Part shown: positions 1 through 5,517 of the stretch, piece by piece
Layout of the letters: each line of letters opens with the position of its first letter
Numbering within the stretch: position 1 is the first letter of the stretch
Source of the DNA: Xanthobacteraceae bacterium
GTDB lineage: Bacteria > Pseudomonadota > Alphaproteobacteria > Rhizobiales > Xanthobacteraceae
Assembly (NCBI GenBank): GCA_030039655.1
Contig: JASHVC010000449.1
Location: 1-8,095, forward strand
Length of the DNA stretch: 8,095 nt
Direction: 5' to 3'
Program-made: the position numbers and the translations under genes
Notes under the pieces: generated by a model
The model's database searches: none
What the model saw: the letters and a program-made list of their open reading frames with translations, nothing else
Told to the model about the DNA's origin: nothing

Positions 1-297
1 CACATTTGACCGACCTTCATCGCGCGCACCTGATCGATCAAGTCTGTCCTCAGGAGATTTTACCTCCAGAGAAATAGAGGCATGACGCTAGAGCCGACGA
101 TAATGTATCGTGAAATTTGCGGGCGTAACGACCCTCGATCCCCTTCAAACAAATGACGGAATACAGGGCGCATTACGAATTTCGACATCGCCATTTAGTC
201 AGCCCGGGGCGCCTGACTTTGCGAATCGACGTAAAAATCGTATTGACACTCTAGCCACTCGCGCTCGCAGTCTATTATGCGCGAAGGAGCGAAGGCC
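1..297. other. Left-edge region without a supportable gene
   Basis: I see no convincing coding region here on either strand. The open frames are short, have no well-placed ribosome binding site, and read like no family I know. A TTGACA at 243-248 and a TATTAT at 273-278 lie just upstream of the gene at 298, but 24 bases separate them, too many for a standard sigma-70 promoter. The promoter of that gene is probably in this stretch but cannot be placed. Confidence 0.5.
283..289 (+). promoter_or_regulatory. Ribosome binding site that sets the start at 298
   Basis: GAAGGAG lies 8 nt before the ATG at 298. An in-frame ATG at 277 would put this site inside the coding sequence and would add seven charged residues before the signal peptide. 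The ATG at 298 is therefore the better start. Confidence 0.7.
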
Positions 298-648
298 ATG
301 AAAGTCCTATCAATCGCGATAGCGCTCTCTGTAACCGTTTTGGCATCTGGGGCGTCAGCGCAGGGCGTGAATTTAAGCGGTCCATGGCAATGCGTAGCTT
401 TGTGCCTCGGCCCGCCGGGCGGCATCGCATACATCACGCAGTATCGCTGGGAGCTAAATGTCCTGGCGGGAGTGCCGTCGAAAGCCTGGATCAACTATCC
501 GGGTCACATCTGGTTTCCAATAGGCCACCAAGGTGCAATCTACTCGCCCGACGGCCTCACGATTCAATTTGATAGTGGGACAGTCTGGCAGCGTGCTCAG
601 GAGTTAATACCACTGCCGCCGCCCCCTCTTGTGGGAAGTCGAGGGTAA
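298..648 (+). CDS. Small exported protein of unknown function
   Basis: This encodes a 116-residue protein with a clear Sec signal peptide: MKVL, then a hydrophobic core, then a cut after ASA near residue 21. The mature part is rich in Trp and Gly, with two close cysteines (Cys32 and Cys36), the segment WINYPGHIW at about 64-72, and YSPDGLTIQFDSGTVWQR at about 82-99. It ends in a run of prolines. The pattern 'YSPDG-TIQFD-GT-WQR' matches, from memory, a family of short exported hypothetical proteins common in Bradyrhizobium. No biochemical function is known to me. It probably resides in the periplasm. Its 3' end overlaps a doubtful minus-strand ORF. No neighbour suggests a role, and it appears monocistronic. 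Codon choice is less GC-biased than in the operon at 2649-6858. Confidence 0.75.
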   Translation: MKVLSIAIALSVTVLASGASAQGVNLSGPWQCVALCLGPPGGIAYITQYRWELNVLAGVPSKAWINYPGHIWFPIGHQGAIYSPDGLTIQFDSGTVWQRAQELIPLPPPPLVGSRG

Positions 649-856
649 CGGCGCCGATCCCCTTTAAGCCAATTGGCGATATTACAACGTCGCAATCGAA
701 TTTTGCGTTGGCAATATAGTCAGACGGTGGGACCGTGAAAATAAACGGTGATATCGCCCGAGCGAGCAATGTCAAAAACTCGGTCGCGATCGGGTGGAGA
801 TCCGACATGCCGAAAATGTTGCATTTCGTCAAAGATAACCCCGTTTCGACCGGCAT
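557..856 (-). CDS. Doubtful ORF or gene remnant, hypothetical
   Basis: This is a 99-codon frame, or 83 codons from the inner ATG at 808. The central part reads like a real small protein: PFIFTVPPSDY, then AKFDCDVV, then GIGAVTLDF, then AAVVLTPEHAARL near the C-terminus. I do not recognise a named family. No Shine-Dalgarno sequence precedes either ATG, and the frame is closed by a stop at 881-883. The true N-terminus may therefore be lost. Its last 92 bases run tail-to-tail over the 3' end of the exported-protein gene on the other strand. It could be a small intact gene, a truncated remnant or a chance ORF; I lean towards a remnant or a real but poorly expressed gene. Confidence 0.3.
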   Translation of the reverse strand: MPVETGLSLTKCNIFGMSDLHPIATEFLTLLARAISPFIFTVPPSDYIANAKFDCDVVISPIGLKGIGAVTLDFPQEGAAAVVLTPEHAARLSHYQIES

Positions 857-1565
857 TGCTGAACATTTGTTGCAATGCTTCTAAGCAACATTACTTGGCT
901 CCGAGTTTGTATCGCGGTTCCTAAGTTTCTCCTTCGGAGTGGGAGGCACTGGCTCCTTTCCGCAACCCCCGATCCCTCTTGAAATTTCAGCTGGTGCCTT
1001 TCGAACCCGTGGTGCTGTGCAGAAGGACCACAACCTGCAGAGGGCGACTTGCTATTCCTACCAGCCGGCGCGATAGGTAGAGTCGGGGGGACGGCAATAC
1101 GGACGCCGTTCCAGATGGGAAGCAGGGCTACCGTCACAATTTGGATTATTACGCTCGCGATCCTCGCCTTGCTGATCGCCGCTGGGTTCTATTCGCTGGC
1201 TTTGTAGCGCCGCCTCACGCTGATGATTGGGGACAGTTGCTACCTTACATGGTTGCAATTTGAGCTGACCGCCGCCTAGGGCTAATGGTTACGCGGTTGG
1301 GACTATTTCTGCCGTCTAACGCAAGATTTGAGCCCCGGCTTCATTCCAGTTTCCGCTCGATCATAAACTACGCGCCCGACGCGACCGGCGAGGGTGTTCG
1401 TGTGATCTGGCAAACCTTCAGTAAAAAATGACGACGGGCTCGAAGCTTACCTACTGCGCGCGCTGCGAGGCGTCGCCGACCGGCCACCTCGACGGCATCG
1501 TAATCAATGAGAAATAGGTCAGTGGTTGGCAATAGCAACTCGCAACGCCACGCATCTGATAGGAA
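857..1565. other. Long region with no convincing gene
   Basis: About 700 bases lie between the doubtful ORF and the next gene. The open frames here are short, lack ribosome binding sites and change frame often. Two are worth naming. A 30-codon plus-strand frame at 1115-1207 encodes a strongly hydrophobic peptide. A 48-codon plus-strand frame at 1285-1431 ends in a plausible-looking sequence but has a poorly spaced AGGG. No tRNA, no strong terminator and no insertion-sequence ends were recognised. The stretch looks like decayed or regulatory DNA. Confidence 0.45.
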
Positions 1566-1994
1566 TTACGGAGCTATGTTCTCGACATTTCCCGCGACGA
1601 TCTTTAACACCTTGGCACGCACTTCACCATCTGTCGCGTTCAGGATGCTAATTGTGTCGCTCTGCTTGGCGTATTTCGAACAGGGAGTGGTTGGCCGTTC
1701 CTTCCAATCGCTGCAGATGGCGTTGTCCTTGATGACCCAGGCTCCGTGCCATATGGCACCTGTCGGAGTTTTATAAAGGGCACGTCCGTCTGCAGCGTAA
1801 TAAAGCACTCCTTGGCCAGCAGTACCGGTTGCAGATGCGGCTGTCGTTTGTACATAGATAGATTTTCCGGACAGCAGATCTTTGAGCTCGTCCCCTGTAA
1901 GGTCTGCGGCCATTGCAGAACCCAACACGCAAGCGAAAACAAGGGAAGAAATAACAGCGTGAGTGATAATAGGTTCGCACCATTTGGAATGCAT
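1566..1994 (-). CDS. Exported protein of unknown function (DLTG-ELK / IWHG type)
   Basis: This encodes 142 residues. The start at 1994 follows a near-perfect Shine-Dalgarno; an in-frame ATG at 2015 directly abuts that site and is rejected. A signal peptide spans about 1-29, with the cut after AMA. The mature protein begins ADLTGDELKDLLSGKSIYVQ (30-49), a start typical of small alphaproteobacterial periplasmic proteins in which a 'G-el--ll-gks' helix precedes a beta-rich domain. It continues with GQGVLYYAADGRALYKTPTG (61-80), IWHGAWVI (81-88) and a Cys pair at 94 and 105 that could form a disulfide. Its length suits a single compact domain. The family is recognised from memory of similar hypothetical proteins, not from a characterised member. 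It is transcribed alone; the neighbouring operon starts and ends elsewhere. Confidence 0.8.
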   Translation of the reverse strand: MHSKWCEPIITHAVISSLVFACVLGSAMAADLTGDELKDLLSGKSIYVQTTAASATGTAGQGVLYYAADGRALYKTPTGAIWHGAWVIKDNAICSDWKERPTTPCSKYAKQSDTISILNATDGEVRAKVLKIVAGNVENIAP

Positions 1995-2004
1995 ACGCGA
2001 TTGT

Positions 2005-2012
2005 CCCTCCTT
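2005..2012 (-). promoter_or_regulatory. Strong ribosome binding site for the gene starting at 1994
   Basis: On the minus strand AAGGAGGG lies 10 nt before the ATG at 1994. It closely matches the anti-Shine-Dalgarno complement and decides between the two possible starts. Confidence 0.8.
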
Positions 2013-2065
2013 CATGAGTTGGCTCCGTATGTCCGTACGCGTGGCTGTCCGAATGTGACCCTTTC

Positions 2066-2084
2066 TTTGACCATTTGGATCAAA
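2066..2084. promoter_or_regulatory. Imperfect inverted repeat upstream of the 1994 gene
   Basis: TTTGACC, four bases, then GGATCAAA form an inverted repeat with one unpaired base. Its near edge is about 72 bases upstream of the start at 1994, a fitting place for an operator or an activator site. The repeat is visible; a regulatory role is inferred only from its position. Confidence 0.25.
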
Positions 2085-2200
2085 TGCGAGACTAGTTGGA
2101 AGCCGTTGCGTAGACTTTAAACGGATCGGTGAAAAGCAATTAAAAAGCTATGGATTTCTTCTTCGGGCGGCACACCGCACACGAACCAAAATTGGAACGG

Positions 2201-2227
2201 ACGGCGTTGTGCAGCTGCACAATCCGT
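2201..2227. repeat. Perfect 16-bp palindrome with imperfect flanking arms
   Basis: TTGTGCAGCTGCACAA at 2207-2222 is self-complementary. ACGG on the left (2201-2204) pairs with CCGT on the right (2224-2227) across a small mismatch, extending it to 27 bases. As RNA it would fold as a stem with an AGCU loop; no T-run follows, so it is not a standard terminator. It could be the binding site of a dimeric regulator. Confidence 0.5.
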
Positions 2228-2335
2228 TGAAAGTGAGACCCCAGCAAACCAGAGGCCGCACAAGTGATTGCGCGAAGGTTTTAGGCTGGCAAATGGACCG
2301 AAATCAGTTCCTGGAGCACTTGCTGCGTGCCAGCG

Positions 2336-2350
2336 ACAGCTGCCAGCTGT
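2336..2350. repeat. Short inverted repeat ACAGCTG-C-CAGCTGT
   Basis: Two perfect 7-base arms surround one base. The core CAGCTG is shared with the palindrome about 120 bases to the left. This may be a second site for the same protein or chance. Confidence 0.3.
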
Positions 2351-2377
2351 TCACCACGCAATTCGTGACCGATCTAG

Positions 2378-2530
2378 GTGCCGTGCCGGCGCAATTTCAT
2401 TTTCTGCGACGAGGAGGCCCGTTTCGACGCCAGCATCTCGCAGCTGGCCGAAGCGCTTACAACGGAGGTCGGCTGGGTGCGGAGGCACACCGAAAAGGAT
2501 GCAGGGAAATTCCAAGCGAATTGTAGATAA
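2378..2530 (+). pseudogene. Possible remnant of a TIR-STAND type gene
   Basis: A short plus-strand frame, closed upstream by TAG at 2375-2377 and downstream by TAA at 2528-2530, reads VPCRRNFIFCDEEARF, then DASISQLAEALTTEVGWVRR, then HTEKDAGKF. From memory this resembles the segment after the TIR domain in bacterial TIR proteins fused to STAND ATPase and WD40 regions. There a 'VP-ai-rLNFIFF' strand is followed by 'F--s---L--AL-Tdi-WIr-HTe'. About 50 codons remain. The rest of the TIR domain is absent upstream in any frame, and the frame ends soon after the HTE motif. The match is by pattern only. If it is wrong, this is a chance ORF. Confidence 0.4.
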
Positions 2531-2648
2531 TCCGTGCTCGAGTGTCCGGACGCGACGGCTATCTTAGCGAACGGAGGCAGGGGATGGCGAAGCTTTTTAT
2601 GCAGGGACCTCAGCGTAGTCGACGAGCGCTTCACGTCAAACCATGCGA
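2531..2648. other. Spacer downstream of the operon
   Basis: This lies just past the minus-strand permease gene, where the operon's terminator would be expected. I see no strong GC-rich hairpin followed by a T-run in the transcribed direction. A plus-strand ATG at 2584 with GGAGG six bases upstream opens only a 26-codon frame that runs into the permease gene; I do not call it a gene. Confidence 0.35.
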
Positions 2649-3443
2649 TTACGAATGTCTGTGATGTCGCGACCTATGCGAGACATGCCAGGGGCAGACC
2701 AGCCGCTCGACGAGATCGACGATAAAGAATAGAATCGTCCCGAGAATGCCGAGGAGCACGATTGCCGCAAAGACGCGCGTCGTCTGGAAGTTGCCCTGCG
2801 CTGCTAGGATTACGTAGCCGAGTCCCGCCTGGGACGCCACGAATTCGCCGGCGATCGCGCCGACGAGCGCGAGCGACACGGCAACCTTCATCCCTGCGAA
2901 GAGATGCGGCAATGCGTTGGGCGCTCGCAGCCACAATAATGTCTGCAGGCTGCCACCGCGCAGCGAGCGGAAGAGATCGACCGCATCGGGATCTACCGAG
3001 CGCAGCCCTAGAACAGTATCGACCACGATCACAAAAAGCGCGATGAGGAACGAGATGGCGACCTTGGACGCAAGGCCCGTGCCCATCCAAATGATGAAGA
3101 GCGGCGCAAGCGCCACCTTGGGCACGCTGTTTAATGCGATCAGCAGGGTGTAGAGGGTGTTTTCGATCACGCGCGAGTAGACTATCCCGACCGCGGCGAG
3201 ACATCCGACCGCCAGCGCGGCCGAAAATCCCAACAAAGTGGCGCCTACTGTGCGGATCGCATTCGACGTGTACCAGAGCGGTGCGCTGGCTATCTCGGAT
3301 AGGATCGCGCTTGGCGCCGGCAGAAGATATTCCGGCGGCTTTGCCACCATGACTATGACCTGCCACAGCATGAAGAAACCGATCACGACCAAGCCGACAT
3401 GAGAGGCGCGCGCGGCGGAGGAGGATTGCTCATTCTCGGACAT
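2649..3443 (-). CDS. ABC transporter permease, SsuC/TauC type
   Basis: This 264-residue inner-membrane protein would form, as a dimer, the channel of an ABC importer for sulfonate-, nitrate- or pyrimidine-like compounds. Hydrophobic segments lie at about 15-34, 64-90, 97-120, 126-147, 185-200 and 231-252. The cytoplasmic coupling loop at about 158-186, with SLRGGSLQTLLWLRAPNALP followed by HLFAGMK, matches the EAA loop that docks on the ATPase, although the usual glutamate is absent. The motif YLLPAPSAI (39-47) after the first segment is typical of this family. The start MSENEQ at 3443 overlaps the end of the ATPase gene by 14 nt, which supports translational coupling. An upstream in-frame ATG at 3536 would only add ATPase antisense-like residues. 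The C-terminal tail is rich in His, Arg and Ser. Substrate unknown. Confidence 0.92.
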   Translation of the reverse strand: MSENEQSSSAARASHVGLVVIGFFMLWQVIVMVAKPPEYLLPAPSAILSEIASAPLWYTSNAIRTVGATLLGFSAALAVGCLAAVGIVYSRVIENTLYTLLIALNSVPKVALAPLFIIWMGTGLASKVAISFLIALFVIVVDTVLGLRSVDPDAVDLFRSLRGGSLQTLLWLRAPNALPHLFAGMKVAVSLALVGAIAGEFVASQAGLGYVILAAQGNFQTTRVFAAIVLLGILGTILFFIVDLVERLVCPWHVSHRSRHHRHS

Positions 3444-4353
3444 GGGTTCCCCGTAACAGACCGAAGCCTTCGAAGATTTGCCGGATGCGGGCAACGTAGT
3501 GGCTGAAATCTCGCGTTTCGCGAACTGCAAATTCACGTGGCCTTGGCAGATCGACCGTCACGGCATCGACCACGCGGCCGGGCGAACGCGACATGACGAT
3601 GACTTGGTCGGAGAGGAACACGGCTTCGGCGATGCTGTGCGTGATGAACACAACAGTCTTGGCATCGGCGAGCCACAACCGCTGCAGTTCCAGATTGAGT
3701 TCATCGCGGGTCATGGCATCGAGCGCCCCGAACGGCTCGTCCATCAACAGCAGAGCAGGATCGAGCAGCAGCGCACGGCAGATGGCGACGCGCTGCCGCA
3801 TGCCGCCCGAAAGTTCCCATGGGTAGCGATCGGCGAAGCCGCTCAGCCCGATAATCTCAAGCAGATGCTCAGCCTTCGGGCGCCATTGGTCGAGCGGCAG
3901 CCGCCGGATTCTCGCCGGCAAGAGAATGTTGCGAACAACGGTCAGCCAATCGAGCAAAACGTCGCGCTGGAACACGATACCCATTTCCTTGGGCGGCGCT
4001 GTAACAGCGTTGCCGTGCAGAACGATAGTGCCGGCGGTCGGGCGTTCGAGGCCCGCGATGCATCGCAAGAGCGTGCTCTTGCCGCATCCGCTGGGGCCGA
4101 GCACGCTGACGAACTTCGCCGTGCCGACCGAAAGGCTCACATCCTTCAGCGCAGCGATGTCGCCGCCGCGCGACGGATAGACCTTTTCCAGGCCATCGAT
4201 GGAGAGAAAATTACCTTGAGTGGAGCGATGCGTCGTTGATATGTCCCCGGATATTCCAATCGAACCAGCGTCAATTATACTGCTTGCCGCATTCGTGCGA
4301 CTGCACCCAGTCGCTGTCGTTTTTTGCCTCGTCTTGCCGGCAGCGAAACGCAT
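3430..4353 (-). CDS. ABC transporter ATP-binding protein, SsuB/TauB type
   Basis: This encodes 307 residues and energises import through the downstream permease. All nucleotide-binding motifs are intact: Walker A GPSGCGKST (86-94), Q-loop Gln129 in VFQRDVLLDW, signature LSGGMRQ (181-187), Walker B LLLMDEP (201-207), D-loop GALD (209-212) and switch His239. Family members are usually about 250-270 residues and begin close to the 'LSIDGLEKVYP' strand, here at residue 50. The first 45 or so residues are therefore an unusual extension. No ATG, GTG or TTG lies in frame between residue 2 and that strand, so the ATG at 4353, with a weak AGG six bases upstream, is the only ordinary start. It lies 63 nt after the substrate-binding protein gene and overlaps the permease start by 14 nt. 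Confidence 0.93.
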   Translation of the reverse strand: MRFAAGKTRQKTTATGCSRTNAASSIIDAGSIGISGDISTTHRSTQGNFLSIDGLEKVYPSRGGDIAALKDVSLSVGTAKFVSVLGPSGCGKSTLLRCIAGLERPTAGTIVLHGNAVTAPPKEMGIVFQRDVLLDWLTVVRNILLPARIRRLPLDQWRPKAEHLLEIIGLSGFADRYPWELSGGMRQRVAICRALLLDPALLLMDEPFGALDAMTRDELNLELQRLWLADAKTVVFITHSIAEAVFLSDQVIVMSRSPGRVVDAVTVDLPRPREFAVRETRDFSHYVARIRQIFEGFGLLRGTHVRE

Positions 4354-4416
4354 TCAGCACCTGAGATCCTGCGGGCCGCGACGACGAGTGTTTCCCCGAT
4401 CTGCACTTGATTGCGC

Positions 4417-5451
4417 CTAGCTGCCGCTGCCGAGGGATTTGATCATGTCTACGTCGAGATAGTCGTTGGTGAAAAAATCCAGCGGCTGCGAACCAGGATC
4501 GATCACTTTGGCCCTCTCCATCGTAGCGATCGTCGCCTTCCAGTCGGCTTCGGACTGCACACCGATCGACAGGCCGGGGCTCGTCTTGCTGACCAGGAAG
4601 GGCGCGGAATTGTGCAACTGCTGGCGGAGTTCGTCAGCGTCGATGCGGTCGTTCGGGCGTCCCTTCAGGATTGCTTGAACGCCTTCTTCCTCGTGGCCGT
4701 TCTCAATATAAGTCCAAGCGGCTGAAACAGCGGTGGCGAAAGCGCGCATGGCTTGTCCCTTCTCCTTGAGCGTCTCGAGCGAGGCGACGATCCCGAAGCC
4801 TGGAAGGTTGAGACCGTAATCGGCGAGCAGGATCGCGCGCGACTTGCGTATCTTGTTGAGTACAATCAACGTCCCGACCGGCGACCCGAACATGCCGTCG
4901 GCGCCGCCGTTGCCGTAAACGGAGTTCCTGCTGTTCGCCTCGACGTTGATGAATTCGACCTGGTCGCGTGTGAGCCCGCCCGCTGCCAGAAATGAATCAA
5001 GAAAGGGACCTTCAAACGATCCGGCAGTGTAGATGATCTTCTTCCCCTTGAGGTCCGCTGGTCCTTGGATCGGCGATTCCACCGGAACCATCAGCGCCAC
5101 GTCGCCAGTGCGAAAAAACCCGGCGATTGAGGTGATCGCCATGCCCTTGACCCGGGCGAAGACCATACTAGACAGCGCCGCCTCGCCGGCGTCGTACTGC
5201 CGGCTGCCGACGAGCTGGATGGTCGTGACGGACCCGGTTCCAGGAGTGAGCGAGACATCGAGCCCAGCCTTGGCGTACCACCCCTTGGCTGCGGCAAGAT
5301 AGAACGCTGCTTGATAGCCCGACGTGAGCCACGACAGACGCACCGAAAGAGTATGCGCTTGATCCGCTGCGTTGGATACAGACGCTCGGAATAGGAGAGA
5401 CAACAGGGCCACGGTGAACGCGGCATGTGATAAGCGTTTGGACTGACGCAT
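4417..5451 (-). CDS. ABC transporter substrate-binding protein, NMT1/THI5-like
   Basis: This 344-residue periplasmic protein captures the substrate and delivers it to the permease. A signal peptide covers about 1-28 (RQSKR, hydrophobic core, cut near SNA). The mature start, LSVRLSWLTSGYQAAFYLAA (35-54), then KGWYAKAGLDVSLTPGTGS (56-74), is the hallmark of the NMT1/THI5-like fold that includes ThiY (thiamine-pyrimidine), RibY (riboflavin) and SsuA-like sulfonate binders. DLKGKKIIYTAGSFEGPF (133-150) opens the second lobe, where GSFEGP may contact ligand. The start at 5451 is set by a strong Shine-Dalgarno; an upstream ATG at 5493 is unlikely. There is no lipobox, so it should be soluble. It lies between the monooxygenase and ATPase genes. 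The ligand cannot be told from sequence alone. Confidence 0.92.
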   Translation of the reverse strand: MRQSKRLSHAAFTVALLSLLFRASVSNAADQAHTLSVRLSWLTSGYQAAFYLAAAKGWYAKAGLDVSLTPGTGSVTTIQLVGSRQYDAGEAALSSMVFARVKGMAITSIAGFFRTGDVALMVPVESPIQGPADLKGKKIIYTAGSFEGPFLDSFLAAGGLTRDQVEFINVEANSRNSVYGNGGADGMFGSPVGTLIVLNKIRKSRAILLADYGLNLPGFGIVASLETLKEKGQAMRAFATAVSAAWTYIENGHEEEGVQAILKGRPNDRIDADELRQQLHNSAPFLVSKTSPGLSIGVQSEADWKATIATMERAKVIDPGSQPLDFFTNDYLDVDMIKSLGSGS

Positions 5452-5455
5452 GTGA

Positions 5456-5464
5456 CACCTCCCT
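5456..5464 (-). promoter_or_regulatory. Ribosome binding site for the substrate-binding protein gene
   Basis: On the minus strand AGGGAGGTG lies 4 nt before the ATG at 5451, with the GGAGG core at about 6 nt. It selects 5451 over the ATG at 5493. Confidence 0.8.
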
Positions 5465-5517
5465 AAATGCCGATTTCTCTCCGCAAGAGGCAAAATCCAT
5501 GCCGTGGCAATGCAGCG

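Larger units (their letters stand above)
1995..2377. other. Intergenic region with palindromes
   Basis: No gene is supported here. The left part must hold the promoter of the minus-strand gene that starts at 1994, though no clear -35/-10 pair stands out. The right part holds a 16-base perfect palindrome (2207-2222) and a second inverted repeat (2336-2350). Both contain CAGCTG. Confidence 0.4.

Noticed and set aside
243..278. TTGACA and TATTAT as a promoter for the gene at 298
   Set aside because: The spacer is 24 bases, well beyond the usual 16-18, and no better -10 lies at the right distance.
995..1030. TTTCGAACCC resembling a tRNA T-loop
   Set aside because: No matching acceptor, D or anticodon arms fit around it.
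1285..1431. 48-codon plus-strand frame ending in VIWQTFSKK
   Set aside because: AGGG is only three bases from the ATG, no family is recognised, and the length is within chance expectation.
1428..1517. 29-codon frame with a CARC motif (YCARCEASPTG)
   Set aside because: It has no ribosome binding site. One CxxC in a short frame of GC-rich DNA is weak evidence of a zinc-binding peptide.
2584..2664. 26-codon frame with GGAGG six bases upstream
   Set aside because: It is very short, shows no recognisable sequence, and overlaps the 3' end of the permease gene on the other strand.
3478..4239. 253-codon plus-strand frame opposite the ABC ATPase gene
   Set aside because: The opposite strand carries every ABC ATPase motif intact; this frame is an antisense shadow caused by high third-position GC.
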